DNA of 64,000 nucleotides from Idiomarina sp. MD25a. Lineage in GTDB: Bacteria; Pseudomonadota; Gammaproteobacteria; Enterobacterales; Alteromonadaceae. The notes below the pieces were generated by a model, which was given only the letters and a program-made list of their open reading frames with translations, was not told the origin of the DNA and did not search any database. Location of the stretch: positions 812,842 through 876,841 of the forward strand of contig NZ_MDGT01000003.1 of NCBI RefSeq assembly GCF_001870515.1, written 5' to 3'. A program made the position numbers and the translations under genes. This document shows, in pieces, positions 18,338 to 26,745 of the stretch; position 1 is the stretch's first letter; each line of letters opens with the position of its first letter.

Positions 18338-19313
18338 TCATTTTAAGTCATTGCAGCGGCCAGAGACTGACTCTGGTCAGCTGCGTACCATTGGCTTCGA
18401 GATAGAATTCAATGGTTTATCAGTGCAGCAAACACTCAATGTGTTGCAATCCCACCTCAAAGGTCAGGTCGATCATATATCCCTCGCCGAGCGCAGCATC
18501 CAACATGAGCAACTCGGTACTTTTCATATTGAATTAGATTGGAGCTACCTCAAACGGATCGCTCGCGAGCAGCCGACCAGTGGTACGCCTGAACGTATTT
18601 GGCTGGAGGAGCTACATGCTTTGGCAGAGCGTATGGTTCCGATGGAAATCGTTTGCCCACCGATGACTTTACAGCAGTGCGAATGCTTGTTTCCAATTGT
18701 TGAGGCATTAAGGGAGGCGGGTGCTAAAGGTACAGACGAATCTTGGATAGCGGCCTACGGTGTGCATATCAATCCCCAAGTGGCAAGTGAAGACAGCACC
18801 GACGTATTACGTTATATACAAGCATTCTCGCTTTTACAGTGGTGGTTGTTCAAAGCACTTAAGGTTGATACCACGCGTAAATTGAGCCCTTATATTGATA
18901 AATATCCAGAAGCCTACATTCGACAATTATGTAAACAGTCAGAAGTCAGTGAGGGGCGATTGATCGACGACTACCTGCGTTTTAATGCTTCGCGAAACCG
19001 TGCACTTGATATGCTGCCGTTATTCGCGCACTGCCGTCCGGATACGGTCAGTAAAGCGGTTGGAGATGCTAAAGTCGGTGCGCGACCGACATTTCATTTC
19101 CGCTTACCGAACTGCCATATCGAGCGACCAGGATGGCAACTCGACAATGCCTGGCATGGCTGGTGGGTGGTTGAACAGCTCGCTAATGACATTGAGGCAC
19201 TGGATTATTGGAAAAACGCATTTTTATCAGCGGATCGTCCACTCGTCGGTGTTGATGAATCTGCCTGGATAGATAGGATATCGTCATGGTTGCACGACCG
19301 CGCGTGGTGGTAA
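18318..19313 (+). CDS. Amidoligase-family (COOH-NH2 ligase fold) protein
   Basis: This 331-residue cytosolic protein resembles the Amidoligase_2 family, ATP-dependent enzymes of the glutamine-synthetase/gamma-glutamylcysteine-ligase fold thought to form amide bonds on peptides or small molecules. Visible motifs are GFEIEFNGL (Glu-rich metal/ATP strand at about 27-35), FHIELDWSYL (about 70), MEIVCPPM (about 111) and AYGVHINPQ (about 151), in the order seen in the family. Its ATG lies inside the end of the M28 gene (20-base overlap), and its own 3' end overlaps the C26 gene by 28 bases, so all are probably translated together. The substrate is unknown. Pairing with a class-I glutamine-amidotransferase-like hydrolase is a recognised neighbourhood for this family. 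Confidence 0.78.
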   Translation: MTQTTINHFKSLQRPETDSGQLRTIGFEIEFNGLSVQQTLNVLQSHLKGQVDHISLAERSIQHEQLGTFHIELDWSYLKRIAREQPTSGTPERIWLEELHALAERMVPMEIVCPPMTLQQCECLFPIVEALREAGAKGTDESWIAAYGVHINPQVASEDSTDVLRYIQAFSLLQWWLFKALKVDTTRKLSPYIDKYPEAYIRQLCKQSEVSEGRLIDDYLRFNASRNRALDMLPLFAHCRPDTVSKAVGDAKVGARPTFHFRLPNCHIERPGWQLDNAWHGWWVVEQLANDIEALDYWKNAFLSADRPLVGVDESAWIDRISSWLHDRAWW

Positions 19314-19969
19314 CTGGGAATGCGCGTCGCTGGTCGCCATCTTGGTGGTGCACGCAAATAACACTACGGCTGCTCGGCGCACGTGCAATCCGAGTAAGTA
19401 CTCGTCACCGCGTATCGCGTGACGGCGCTGTCGATGCATTGATTATTGGCGGTGGTGACGACATTAGTCCTAACCACTATGGGCAACCTGCTAAGCCCGA
19501 TGGCGACTATGATCCTGCGCGAGATGCGTTGGAGATTGAGTGGATACAATGGGCACTGAAAACCAACACGCCAATGTTGGGCATTTGTCGTGGCGCGCAA
19601 CTGATTAACGTAGTTTTAGGCGGTGAACTGAACCAAAATATTCGCTCTTTGCGTAAAAGAACCTACAATCGGCCGGGGTTATTACCAACTAAACAAGTGT
19701 GGCTTAGCTCGCACTCGGCCATTAGAGCGGTGACCCGAAAAGGTAAACTGCGTGTCAACAGCTTGCACTATCAGGTGGTTACTCGTCCCGGTGAAGGTAT
19801 GCGAGCGGTGGGCTGGGATTTGGATGAATTTATCCAAGCCACGGAGCACTCGACACGAGCAATCATGGGCGTGCAGTGGCACCCAGAGTACTTGTTTTAT
19901 TTATCCAGTGAGCGCCGCCTATTTGCTTGGTTGTTGGATTGTATTTCTGCGCGAAAGGAGCGTCCGTGA
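19286..19969 (+). CDS. C26-type glutamine amidotransferase-like gamma-glutamyl hydrolase
   Basis: This is a class I glutamine-amidotransferase-fold protein (227 residues), related to PuuD, which hydrolyses gamma-glutamyl amides. The catalytic triad is complete: Cys101 in GICRGAQ, and His199 and Glu201 in VQWHPEY. The oxyanion region GGGDDISPNHYG is also present. It is slightly shorter than PuuD (254). No puu pathway genes are nearby. Instead it is sandwiched between an amidoligase (28-base overlap) and an MBL lipoprotein (GTGA overlap). It may supply ammonia to the amidoligase or trim the amide it makes; both are inference. Confidence 0.85.
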   Translation: MVARPRVVVTGNARRWSPSWWCTQITLRLLGARAIRVSTRHRVSRDGAVDALIIGGGDDISPNHYGQPAKPDGDYDPARDALEIEWIQWALKTNTPMLGICRGAQLINVVLGGELNQNIRSLRKRTYNRPGLLPTKQVWLSSHSAIRAVTRKGKLRVNSLHYQVVTRPGEGMRAVGWDLDEFIQATEHSTRAIMGVQWHPEYLFYLSSERRLFAWLLDCISARKERP

Positions 19970-21033
19970 AGATTATTTTGCTGAGTATTTTGGCCTTAGT
20001 TGTAGTGGCTTGTAGTAACAGCGATAAGATAGCGCTGAGTTCCAACGCTCCCCCTCACCACACCGAGGAGGGCTTTAAAAATCTCCACGGACCGGAAAAG
20101 CAAAGTGGTTTTTTTGATTATTGGTATATGCGCTGGTTTGGCGATACAGAATGGGCAAATCAGTCGCAGCAGGTTGATGCGATTCCGTTTGTACAAACCA
20201 ATTTAGCGCGTATCACCCGTCCTGACCCTAAACAACGTCAAGTGACTTGGGTTGGACACTCGACCTTTTTGCTACAATACCAAGGTAAAGCCGTGCTCAC
20301 GGATCCTATTTTTAGTGAACGCGCGTCTCCAGTCAGTTTTATGGGGCCGCAGCGACTAACCGAACTGCCCCTTAAATTATCCGATTTACCACCGATCGAT
20401 GCGGTGATTATTTCTCATGATCATTATGATCATTTAGATGCCGATACGATTGAAGCGCTGGGTAATTCGACTCATTATTATGTGCCGCTGGCGCTTAAAT
20501 CGTGGTTCCTCGAGCAAGGTATTGCTGAACAGAATGTGACTGAACTTGATTGGTGGCAGGGCGCGGCAAACAGCGAACAATTACGGGTGCATGCAACGCC
20601 GAGTCAGCATTGGTCTGGGCGCAGCTTGTGGGATCGCTTTGAAACGTTGTGGTCGAGTTATGTCATTGATATCGGCGATTGGCGTATATGGTTTGGCGGC
20701 GACACAGGTTATAACCCAATTCAATTTAAAGAGATTGGTAACGTATTTGATAATATTGACCTTGCGTTAATGCCGGTGGGCGCCTATTTGCCACGTTGGT
20801 TTATGAAAATGCCTCACGTTGACCCCCAACAAGCAACTTTGATTCATCGAGACATCGGCGCTAAGCGCAGCATTACGATGCATTGGGGCGCTTTTCAGCT
20901 CGCTGCAGAGGGCATCCCACAAACCCTCAATGATATTAAGCAAGCACGCACCGATGCCGGCTTAACTGATAGTGAGTTTCGGATAATGCCGGTCGGTGCG
21001 ACCGAAACCCTTCCGCTCGATTCTGCTGAATAA
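19966..21033 (+). CDS. MBL-fold metallohydrolase lipoprotein (NAPE-PLD/UlaG-like)
   Basis: This is a metallo-beta-lactamase-fold hydrolase anchored as a lipoprotein. The start is a GTG at 19966, overlapping the previous stop as GTGA and preceded by AAAGGAG; this yields a clean lipoprotein signal with lipobox VVAC. A start further upstream would have no signal logic. Motifs are WVGHSTFLLQ and LTDPIFSERASPVSFMGPQR (strand and loop typical of the NAPE-PLD-like branch), the metal site HDHYDHLD, GGDTGY and a late MHWGAF. The 355-residue length fits. Members of this branch act on phosphodiesters or lactones; the substrate here is unknown. It is the last gene of the M28-amidoligase-C26 set, placing a hydrolase on the periplasmic face. 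Confidence 0.85.
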   Translation: MKIILLSILALVVVACSNSDKIALSSNAPPHHTEEGFKNLHGPEKQSGFFDYWYMRWFGDTEWANQSQQVDAIPFVQTNLARITRPDPKQRQVTWVGHSTFLLQYQGKAVLTDPIFSERASPVSFMGPQRLTELPLKLSDLPPIDAVIISHDHYDHLDADTIEALGNSTHYYVPLALKSWFLEQGIAEQNVTELDWWQGAANSEQLRVHATPSQHWSGRSLWDRFETLWSSYVIDIGDWRIWFGGDTGYNPIQFKEIGNVFDNIDLALMPVGAYLPRWFMKMPHVDPQQATLIHRDIGAKRSITMHWGAFQLAAEGIPQTLNDIKQARTDAGLTDSEFRIMPVGATETLPLDSAE

Positions 21034-21116
21034 ATTTCGATAATGTTGATCTAGCTCTTCATAATCGATGTATTAGTATTCGATTTAATTGAACAATCGT
21101 TTTAACAGGATTATCT

Positions 21117-22748
21117 ATGACCATCGCGCAGCGACTCTATGCAGGTTTTGCTTTTATCATCCTACTGATTATCGGTGTCACCATTGTGGGTACCTATCAA
21201 GTTGGGCAAATTGACCAAACATTAAGAAAGGTAAATGAAGTAGGCAGCGAGAAACAGCGCTACGCGATTAACTTCCGTGGGAGTGTGCACGATAGGGCGA
21301 TCGCCTTACGCGACCTGGTACTTACTGAACAGAGCTCATCGCGCTCGGAATACCGAGCGTTGATTGATGAGCTACAAGCGGATTATGCGACGGCACAAAA
21401 GGGTATGGACAGCATCATCAGTGATCCTCAGTTTGTGAACTCGAAAGAGAAGCAGCTGTTAGCGCGCATCGGTGAGATACGTACCGAGGCATTAGCGACT
21501 TCAGAGCGTGTCTATCAACTGTTATCGCAGGGTCAACGGCAACAGGCTCAAGACTATGTTCTTAGTGACTTATCGCCTGCTTACGCTGAATGGCTGGTGC
21601 GTATTAATGCCTTTATTGACTATCAAGAGCAAACAATTGCACAAGGTGTTGATGGGGTACTTGAACGCAGTAATGGATTTGCGGTGTTGATGTGGTGTGT
21701 GACCTTAATATCCGCTTTGGTGGCTGCAGCAATTAGTTATTACATTGTGCGTCGGTTAACTCATACTTTAGGCGGCGAACCGGAAGCGGTTGTCGAGGTA
21801 CTGGAAACCATCGCAGCGGGCGACTTGACGGTTGAGACGCGTTCTAAGTTTGAAGGCAGCATGATGGCACAGGTCAATCGTATGGTTCGTCAATTGCGTG
21901 CGTTGGTTAAAGAAGTTGATGAAACTTCTGACCAGCTTCTGAACGCCTCTGGCGAGCTTAGCGAAACCAGTGAAAATAATACTAAGATGGTTATCCGTCA
22001 GCAGGACGAGACAACTCAAGGTGCGACAGCGATTAACCAAATGTCGCAAACCGTGTCTGAAGTCGCTTCACACACGAATGAAGCGGCGCAATTAGCTGAC
22101 CAAACTGATCGCGAGACGCAGGCCGGTAGCACTGAAGTTGCAGCGACGATTCGTTCGATTGAAAAGCTGGCAGAAGAAGTGGAAAGCGCCGGCGCAGTTA
22201 TCGTTGAATTGAGCGATAACACGGCTGAAATCGACAAGGTACTTGAAGTGATTGAGGGCATTGCCGATCAAACCAACTTACTGGCGTTGAACGCAGCCAT
22301 TGAGGCAGCACGAGCGGGCGAGCATGGCCGAGGGTTCTCGGTTGTTGCTGATGAGGTGCGAGCGCTCGCTAACCGTACTCAAGAGTCAACTCAAAGTATT
22401 CAGCAATTGATTGAAACGATGCGCTCGAGCGCGTCGCAGGCGGTCGATGTGATGCAACGAGGTCAAGAGCAAGCAGGCAATAGTGTTGAACAAGCGCGTC
22501 GAGCGGGTAAATCGTTAGATACTGTTAACCATGTGGTTAAGCAAATGACCGATATGAATGCGCAAATTGCCACAGCAGCCGAAGAACAAAGCTCGGTAGC
22601 AGAAGAAATCAATCAGAACTTTCATAAGATTACGGAAGCTACTGAGGAGACTGCGGCGGGCTCTGAGCAAGTGAGTGAGTCGAGCCGTCAGCTCAACGAG
22701 CTTGCACGCAATTTAAGTGAGCGTGTCAAACGTTTTAAAACGGCGTAG
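21117..22748 (+). CDS. Methyl-accepting chemotaxis protein
   Basis: This is a transmembrane chemoreceptor of 543 residues. A first membrane helix is at about 10-30 and a second at about 190-212. The periplasmic part between them is all-helical, like a four-helix-bundle sensor ([27 protein letters not shown] region). A HAMP domain follows ([14 protein letters not shown], about 213-270), then a long cytoplasmic coiled coil with the invariant hairpin tip [23 protein letters not shown] (split around about residues 380-402). No C-terminal pentapeptide for CheR/CheB docking is present. The ligand cannot be inferred. Ribosome site AGGA precedes the ATG. No other chemotaxis gene is nearby. Confidence 0.93.
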   Translation: MTIAQRLYAGFAFIILLIIGVTIVGTYQVGQIDQTLRKVNEVGSEKQRYAINFRGSVHDRAIALRDLVLTEQSSSRSEYRALIDELQADYATAQKGMDSIISDPQFVNSKEKQLLARIGEIRTEALATSERVYQLLSQGQRQQAQDYVLSDLSPAYAEWLVRINAFIDYQEQTIAQGVDGVLERSNGFAVLMWCVTLISALVAAAISYYIVRRLTHTLGGEPEAVVEVLETIAAGDLTVETRSKFEGSMMAQVNRMVRQLRALVKEVDETSDQLLNASGELSETSENNTKMVIRQQDETTQGATAINQMSQTVSEVASHTNEAAQLADQTDRETQAGSTEVAATIRSIEKLAEEVESAGAVIVELSDNTAEIDKVLEVIEGIADQTNLLALNAAIEAARAGEHGRGFSVVADEVRALANRTQESTQSIQQLIETMRSSASQAVDVMQRGQEQAGNSVEQARRAGKSLDTVNHVVKQMTDMNAQIATAAEEQSSVAEEINQNFHKITEATEETAAGSEQVSESSRQLNELARNLSERVKRFKTA

Positions 22749-22773
22749 ATTTAGTCACTCGGTGTTTTCGCTC

Positions 22774-22802
22774 TTGATTTACAAGGCTAAAACACCTAGT
22801 AT
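22774..22802 (+). promoter_or_regulatory. Predicted sigma-70 promoter of tRNA-Ser
   Basis: TTGATT at 22774-22779 and TAGTAT at 22797-22802 are separated by 17 bases. The discriminator just after is GC-rich (ACGCGCCC), as in stable-RNA promoters under stringent control. The mature tRNA starts 12 bases after the -10. Confidence 0.5.
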
Positions 22803-22813
22803 ACGCGCCCTAT

Positions 22814-22901
22814 GGAGAGGTGTCCGAGTGGCTGAAGGAGCACGCCTGGAAAGTGTGTATACGGCAACGTATCGAGGGTTCGAATCCCTCTCTCTCCGCC
22901 A
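22814..22901 (+). tRNA. tRNA-Ser (anticodon GGA)
   Basis: An 88-base tRNA with acceptor arm GGAGAGG paired to TCTCTCC, discriminator G and encoded CCA. The anticodon stem is CACGC/GTGTG around CTGGAAA, giving GGA (reads UCC and UCU). A long variable arm (about GTATACGGCAACGTATC) marks it as a class II serine tRNA. The T-arm reads GAGGG-TTCGAAT-CCCTC. Confidence 0.96.
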
Positions 22902-22906
22902 TATCC

Positions 22907-22935
22907 AAAAAAACCGCCTTTACGGCGGTTTTTTT
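22907..22935 (+). terminator. Rho-independent terminator after tRNA-Ser
   Basis: AACCGCC-TTTAC-GGCGGTT stem-loop, preceded by an A-run and followed by seven or more T. It starts a few bases after the tRNA CCA end. Confidence 0.9.
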
Positions 22936-22943
22936 ATGCCCGC

Positions 22944-23002
22944 GTAGCTTGCGCCTTTGGCGCAAGGGCGGTATCCGATGTCGCGCAAAATGCGCGACCT
23001 AC
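22944..23002. repeat. REP pair (BIME), GTAG-headed, copy 1
   Basis: A forward unit (GTAG-CTTGCGCC-TTT-GGCGCAAG, 22944-22966) is followed by an inverse unit (TCGCGC-AAAA-TGCGCGA ending CTAC, to 23002). Both are hairpins with a GTAG head at the 5' end of their own strand, the signature of REPs mobilised by RAYT transposases. The CTAC end (22999-23002) supplies the TAG stop of the minus-strand gene. Confidence 0.85.
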
Positions 23003-23799
23003 CAAAGGACGGCGATGATGCCAAGCGGCAGCGTGAGCAGGAATAACAACCATAGAATCAATGCGCGGCTTAAGGTCCGTACGAGACCAGGCTCTATCAA
23101 CCACAAAAAGCTCCGGTAGCCCGTCAGCTGATGTTTGACTATCTTGAACTGGGTTACTGCAAGGGTGGTGGTGAGAAAGGTAATGCTCCCCGCAAGGACG
23201 GTATTAAATAGAGTGCTTTCAGTAAACCATATCAATGACAGCATGGCTAAGGCGATCAAATAGGCTAAATAGTGCATGCCTGCGGGGGATACTATCTGTA
23301 ACATCATATGTAGGCGTGGGTGGCGATTGACAGGCCTACTCAACTTCTCAAAGCGGCGTGTAGCGGCATAGCTGTAAGCGAGTACGTGAACAGCAATGAT
23401 CAATAGCATGAACACCAGTGCTTTGCCCAACGACTCAGTTTTAGCGAGTCCCAGTGCGAGCAGTAGCAACGTTGGAGCCGCGAACAGCAACTGACCGCGA
23501 CAATAGCCGATGCAAAAATGCCTATAACCAGCCACGTGAATTACCCAGGCCGTGTGCCTTGGTTTTACAATCGTGTTATAGATGATGAATGATAGGCTGC
23601 TGAGTCCGATGATTATCAATGCGGCCAGCCAAAAACCAGGGTTACCGATGTTAAATGTGTATAAAAGGTAACCCGGAAGTGGCCCGAGTATGAGCAACAC
23701 AGGTTGGATCATGAGCGTGAATACTGCGGCGACTTTTATTAGTGTGCGGTTACTTTCTGAAAAAGCGCGCAGTTGATGTTTTTCACATGTGCGGTACAT
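22999..23799 (-). CDS. Hydrophobic membrane protein, probable ABC-type permease partner
   Basis: A 266-residue integral membrane protein with about six or more hydrophobic segments (for example VAAVFTLMIQPVLLILG, LLFAAPTLLLLALG, ALILWLLFLLTLPLG). No motif identifies a family. It lies 46 bases downstream of an ABC ATPase gene on the same strand, so it is probably that ATPase's membrane partner, as in small two-gene ABC exporters. The stop codon TAG is formed by the GTAG head of a REP element, and the protein ends VLW just before it. Start ATG 23799 follows a modest GGGA ribosome site. Confidence 0.7.
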   Translation of the reverse strand: MYRTCEKHQLRAFSESNRTLIKVAAVFTLMIQPVLLILGPLPGYLLYTFNIGNPGFWLAALIIIGLSSLSFIIYNTIVKPRHTAWVIHVAGYRHFCIGYCRGQLLFAAPTLLLLALGLAKTESLGKALVFMLLIIAVHVLAYSYAATRRFEKLSRPVNRHPRLHMMLQIVSPAGMHYLAYLIALAMLSLIWFTESTLFNTVLAGSITFLTTTLAVTQFKIVKHQLTGYRSFLWLIEPGLVRTLSRALILWLLFLLTLPLGIIAVLW

Positions 23800-23828
23800 G
23801 TTCGCCGGGTCCCTGTGTCATTATCATC

Positions 23829-23900
23829 GTCGCGTAAGGCGCGACCTACACCAATGCAATGGATTGGTCGCCGATATGTAGCTTGCGCCTTGGACGCAAG
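23829..23900. repeat. REP pair, copy 2, inside the 3' end of the ABC ATPase gene
   Basis: An inverse unit (GTCGCG-TAAGG-CGCGAC-CTAC, 23829-23849) precedes a forward unit (GTAG-CTTGCGCC...GACGCAAG, 23878-23900). The order is reversed relative to copy 1. The CTAC gives the TAG stop at 23846-23848, and the forward unit is translated as part of the ATPase tail. Confidence 0.82.
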
Positions 23901-24433
23901 TTGGTGAGCTGCTCACTGTGATCAATGACAATTAAAGGTCGGTTTGTTTCGGCCAATATATGATTCAAAGTGGCGGCACTAGTGGAATCTAAGCCGTTAA
24001 ACGGCTCATCAAGTAATAGCCAGTGCCCGTTGCCTGAGAGTGCCAGTATCAATTTGAGCTTTTGCTGATTTCCTTGCGAAAGCTTGCCTACCGTTGCCGT
24101 TAAACAATCTGAGAACTGGAAAGCGTCAACCAATTGATTGCGTTGTGTGGTGTCGCAACGTTGATACTTGTCGTATAGCGAAAACACAGTAGTTATGGTC
24201 ATGTTGTCGGGGATTTGAATACTATCGGCAACGAGATCGGGGCGATCGTCAACGTTCAACGAGCCCGAGCTGGGCATGATTAACCCACTGAGAAGCTGTA
24301 AAAAGGTAGACTTTCCTGCTCCGTTTTTACCTGTTAGCTGATACTGCCCTTCTGGCAGCGCGAGTGTAACGGAATCTAAAATTAAGTTATCACCGAGTTT
24401 TACGCTGACATTATTTAATTCAATGTTGGTCAT
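23846..24433 (-). CDS. Small ABC transporter ATP-binding protein with REP-derived tail
   Basis: An ABC ATPase of 195 residues. Walker A is GKNGAGKST, the signature is LSQGNQQK, Walker B is WLLLDEP with the following FNGLD, and the switch histidine is in VIDHS. All catalytic elements are intact. It is short (typical is 220-240). The last 18 or so residues (from LRPRRKLHIG) are encoded by two REP elements, so the original C-terminus was probably replaced. The membrane protein 46 bases downstream is the likely partner. The substrate is unknown; small N-terminally compact ATPases of this kind occur in bacteriocin/heme-type exporters. Confidence 0.82.
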   Translation of the reverse strand: MTNIELNNVSVKLGDNLILDSVTLALPEGQYQLTGKNGAGKSTFLQLLSGLIMPSSGSLNVDDRPDLVADSIQIPDNMTITTVFSLYDKYQRCDTTQRNQLVDAFQFSDCLTATVGKLSQGNQQKLKLILALSGNGHWLLLDEPFNGLDSTSAATLNHILAETNRPLIVIDHSEQLTNLRPRRKLHIGDQSIALV

Positions 24434-24474
24434 TTATGTGCATCTTGTAAACGAATATCTGCCGCCATGTTACG

Positions 24475-24567
24475 GTAGCTTGCGCCTTGGGCGCAAGGTG
24501 CGATGGTTGATGTCGCGCAGGATGCGCGACCTACGGTGGGGTGTCGGATGTCGCGCATTTTGCGCCA
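24475..24567. repeat. REP pair plus degenerate third unit, copy 3
   Basis: A forward unit lies at 24475-24497 and an inverse unit at 24509-24534 (TCGCGC-AGGA-TGCGCGA-CTAC type). A decayed inverse unit at about 24546-24567 ends GCCAC instead of CTAC. They fill most of the 244-base gap between the ABC gene start and the DUF5666 gene. The remainder is AT-rich and probably holds the promoters of both divergent genes. Confidence 0.8.
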
Positions 24568-24677
24568 CGGTATTGAATTTTTGTTTAGAAATAGTAAAGA
24601 GACTATTTAGCAGAAAGCATATTGTCTATTGTAACAAAGTGTTTCAAATTGAAGTTTCATTCTGTTAGGAGATAGCT

Positions 24678-26396
24678 ATGTTTAAACGTTCCTTACTCGT
24701 TATCGCGCTGAGTAGTGCGCTCGCCGCTTGTGGCGGATCTGACTCAAGCACCGATTCAACGACCGGTGATAATGGCGGCGGTAATGAAACCGCATCATCT
24801 ACAATTGTGACCGAAGGGGTCATCACGGGTTTTGGTAGTGTTTACGTAAACGGTGAACGTTATCGTTCTGACAACGCCACCATTGCGCTCGATAATGCTC
24901 AATCTGGCACCGAGAGTGACTTAAAGGTCGGTATGGTGGTGAAAATGAAAGCCACACGCTCTGGTAATGAAACACCTGAAGCCAGTGAAATCGAATATGA
25001 AGAAGAAATTCAGGGTCGCGTAGACTTCATCGATATCGATAACCAAGCGTTTACGGTATTAGGTCAAACCATTAACTTTGATGATGTCACGGAATTTGTA
25101 GGAGTAACCGACAGTACGCTCGCCGTAGGCAACTTTGTTGAAATCAGTGGTTATTTAAACGAAGACGGTGAATTTTACGCGACCTTGGTGGAGCTTGAGA
25201 GCGACGAGGATGAGCTAAAAGTAAAAGGCAACGTAGCTGGGCTCGATACGGACGCGCAAACGTTCATGTTGGGCGAGCTCACCATCGACTATTCGCAGGC
25301 GAACTTCGAAGAGATGACGGCTGACGATTTGCAAGATGGCTTAGCCATTAAAGTTGAAGGAAGTCAGTATGACTCAACCACAGATACGTTGATTGCTGAT
25401 TCTATTGAGCAAAAAGATAGTCGCTTGGACGACGATGTTGATGAGCTCGAAGTCGCCGGTGTTGTCGGTAACTATGATGCTGCGGCGGGTACCTTTATCA
25501 TTAAAGGTTACCAAGTTGCCCTTGATGACGATACTGAATTTGATGAGGGTGAAGAGGCCGACCTAAGTAACGGTGTTCGTATCAAAGTTGAAGCACGTAA
25601 TGATGGCGAATCTTGGATTGCTGAAGAAATAGAATTTCAAGAGTACCGTGCGGTAGGGCGTACCGAGGGTGCTGTCAGTGAAATTGATGCGGATAACGGA
25701 TTGATTACCGTAAACGGTATTGAATTCTTAACCACCTCGCAAACCCGTTATAAAGATGATTCGGATGCTGATTTGCGCCAATTCACGTTCGACGATATTG
25801 CCGTTAACGACGTATTACGTGTCATTGCACGTGAAGACCAACAGGGTCAAGCGATTGCTCTGAAGATCAAGCGTTTAGATGAAGAGGATCGTGACGGTGA
25901 GATTAAGGGCGTACCCAATGATATTTCGGAGTCGGGTTTCAGCCTTGCTGGAGTTGAAGTCATTATTAATGACGAGACGCGTTTTAAAACCGATGATTCA
26001 CGGATTTCGCTCGATGAATTCATTGCCTTGTTCGACGGCGATACTGAGTTGCGCGTTGAGGTTGAAGGCGAGTGGGACGGTGACCAACTGATTGCGCACA
26101 AAGTCGAGGTCGACCTCGAAGACCAAGATGATGCCGATGACGGTGACGACGAGGGGGACGATCGCCAGGGCTATACCGAATATGAAGGTGAGGTGACTGA
26201 CGTCAATGGCGAAGCCTTTACGGTTAATGGCATCGAAGCGCGTTTAACCACTGACAGCGAACTAAAAATCAACGATGAAGAGGTCACGCTACAAGCGTTT
26301 GTTGATGCTTTAGCTGAAGGTGTTGTGGTTGAAGTGGAAGGCCAGTGGCAAGAACAAAGCTACGTGCTTGTCTACGAGGCCGAGATCGACGATTAA
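24678..26396 (+). CDS. DUF5666 repeat lipoprotein
   Basis: A 572-residue, very acidic lipoprotein. The signal ends in lipobox LAAC followed by GGSDSS. The rest consists of about seven tandem units of roughly 70 residues, each a small beta-barrel-like DUF5666 domain. The units show recurring patterns such as VITGFGSVYVNGERY, GRVDFIDIDNQAFTVLG, VAGVVGNYDAAAGTFIIKG, TEGAVSEIDADNGLITVNG and GEVTDVNGEAFTVNG. An Asp/Glu run near residue 480 may bind divalent cations. No catalytic motif is visible. Its function is unknown, probably envelope-associated binding. The ribosome site TAGGAG is good, and a REP array begins three bases after the stop. Confidence 0.85.
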   Translation: MFKRSLLVIALSSALAACGGSDSSTDSTTGDNGGGNETASSTIVTEGVITGFGSVYVNGERYRSDNATIALDNAQSGTESDLKVGMVVKMKATRSGNETPEASEIEYEEEIQGRVDFIDIDNQAFTVLGQTINFDDVTEFVGVTDSTLAVGNFVEISGYLNEDGEFYATLVELESDEDELKVKGNVAGLDTDAQTFMLGELTIDYSQANFEEMTADDLQDGLAIKVEGSQYDSTTDTLIADSIEQKDSRLDDDVDELEVAGVVGNYDAAAGTFIIKGYQVALDDDTEFDEGEEADLSNGVRIKVEARNDGESWIAEEIEFQEYRAVGRTEGAVSEIDADNGLITVNGIEFLTTSQTRYKDDSDADLRQFTFDDIAVNDVLRVIAREDQQGQAIALKIKRLDEEDRDGEIKGVPNDISESGFSLAGVEVIINDETRFKTDDSRISLDEFIALFDGDTELRVEVEGEWDGDQLIAHKVEVDLEDQDDADDGDDEGDDRQGYTEYEGEVTDVNGEAFTVNGIEARLTTDSELKINDEEVTLQAFVDALAEGVVVEVEGQWQEQSYVLVYEAEIDD

Positions 26397-26398
26397 TC

Positions 26399-26656
26399 GT
26401 AGCTTGCGCCTTGGGCGCAAGGACGATGGTGGATGTCGCGCAAAATGCGCGACGTACGCCGGTGGGGATGTCCGATGTGGCGTAGCTTGCGCCTTGGGCG
26501 CAAGGTGCGATGGTTGTTGTCGCGCAAAATGCGCGACCTACGCCGGGTGGGGTGTTCGATGTCGCGATGGTGGATGTCGCGCAAAATGCGCGACGTCCGC
26601 CGGTGGGGATGTCCGATGTGGCGATGGTTGATGTCGCGCAAAATGCGCGACGTCCG
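26399..26656. repeat. REP array, six hairpin units in about 260 bases
   Basis: Forward units are at 26399-26421 and 26482-26504. Inverse units are at about 26432-26457, 26516-26541, 26573-26597 and 26630-26655. Only one inverse unit keeps the perfect CTAC end; the others read GTAC or GTCC. The spacing and shared linker (GGTGGGGATGTCCGATGTGG type) show that the last part arose by tandem duplication of a unit of about 57 bases. Frames on both strands stay open across the array because of this periodicity, but they encode only repeats such as KMRDVRR. The gap from 26397 to 26745 holds nothing else but a short AT-rich promoter region for prpE. Confidence 0.88.
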
Positions 26657-26745
26657 CCAGATCAAGCTTCGACCTAAGTCGAATGTTTAATTTCTATTGG
26701 CTTGCATATGCTTAAACCAAATCTATTTGGTTGCGGAGTATGTAT

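Noticed and set aside
26399..26656. Possible CRISPR array
   Set aside because: The units are GTAG-headed palindromes of two types with shared, non-unique linkers and uneven spacing, and no cas gene is nearby.
26393..26690. Open frames on both strands across the REP array (about 85-103 codons)
   Set aside because: They consist only of translated REP units (repeated KMRDVRR or RTSRILRDI blocks) and stay open because of the repeat period, not selection.
26731..26745. Upstream start codons for prpE (TTG 26731, ATG 26740)
   Set aside because: The GGAG ribosome site at 26735-26738 fits only the ATG at 26746.
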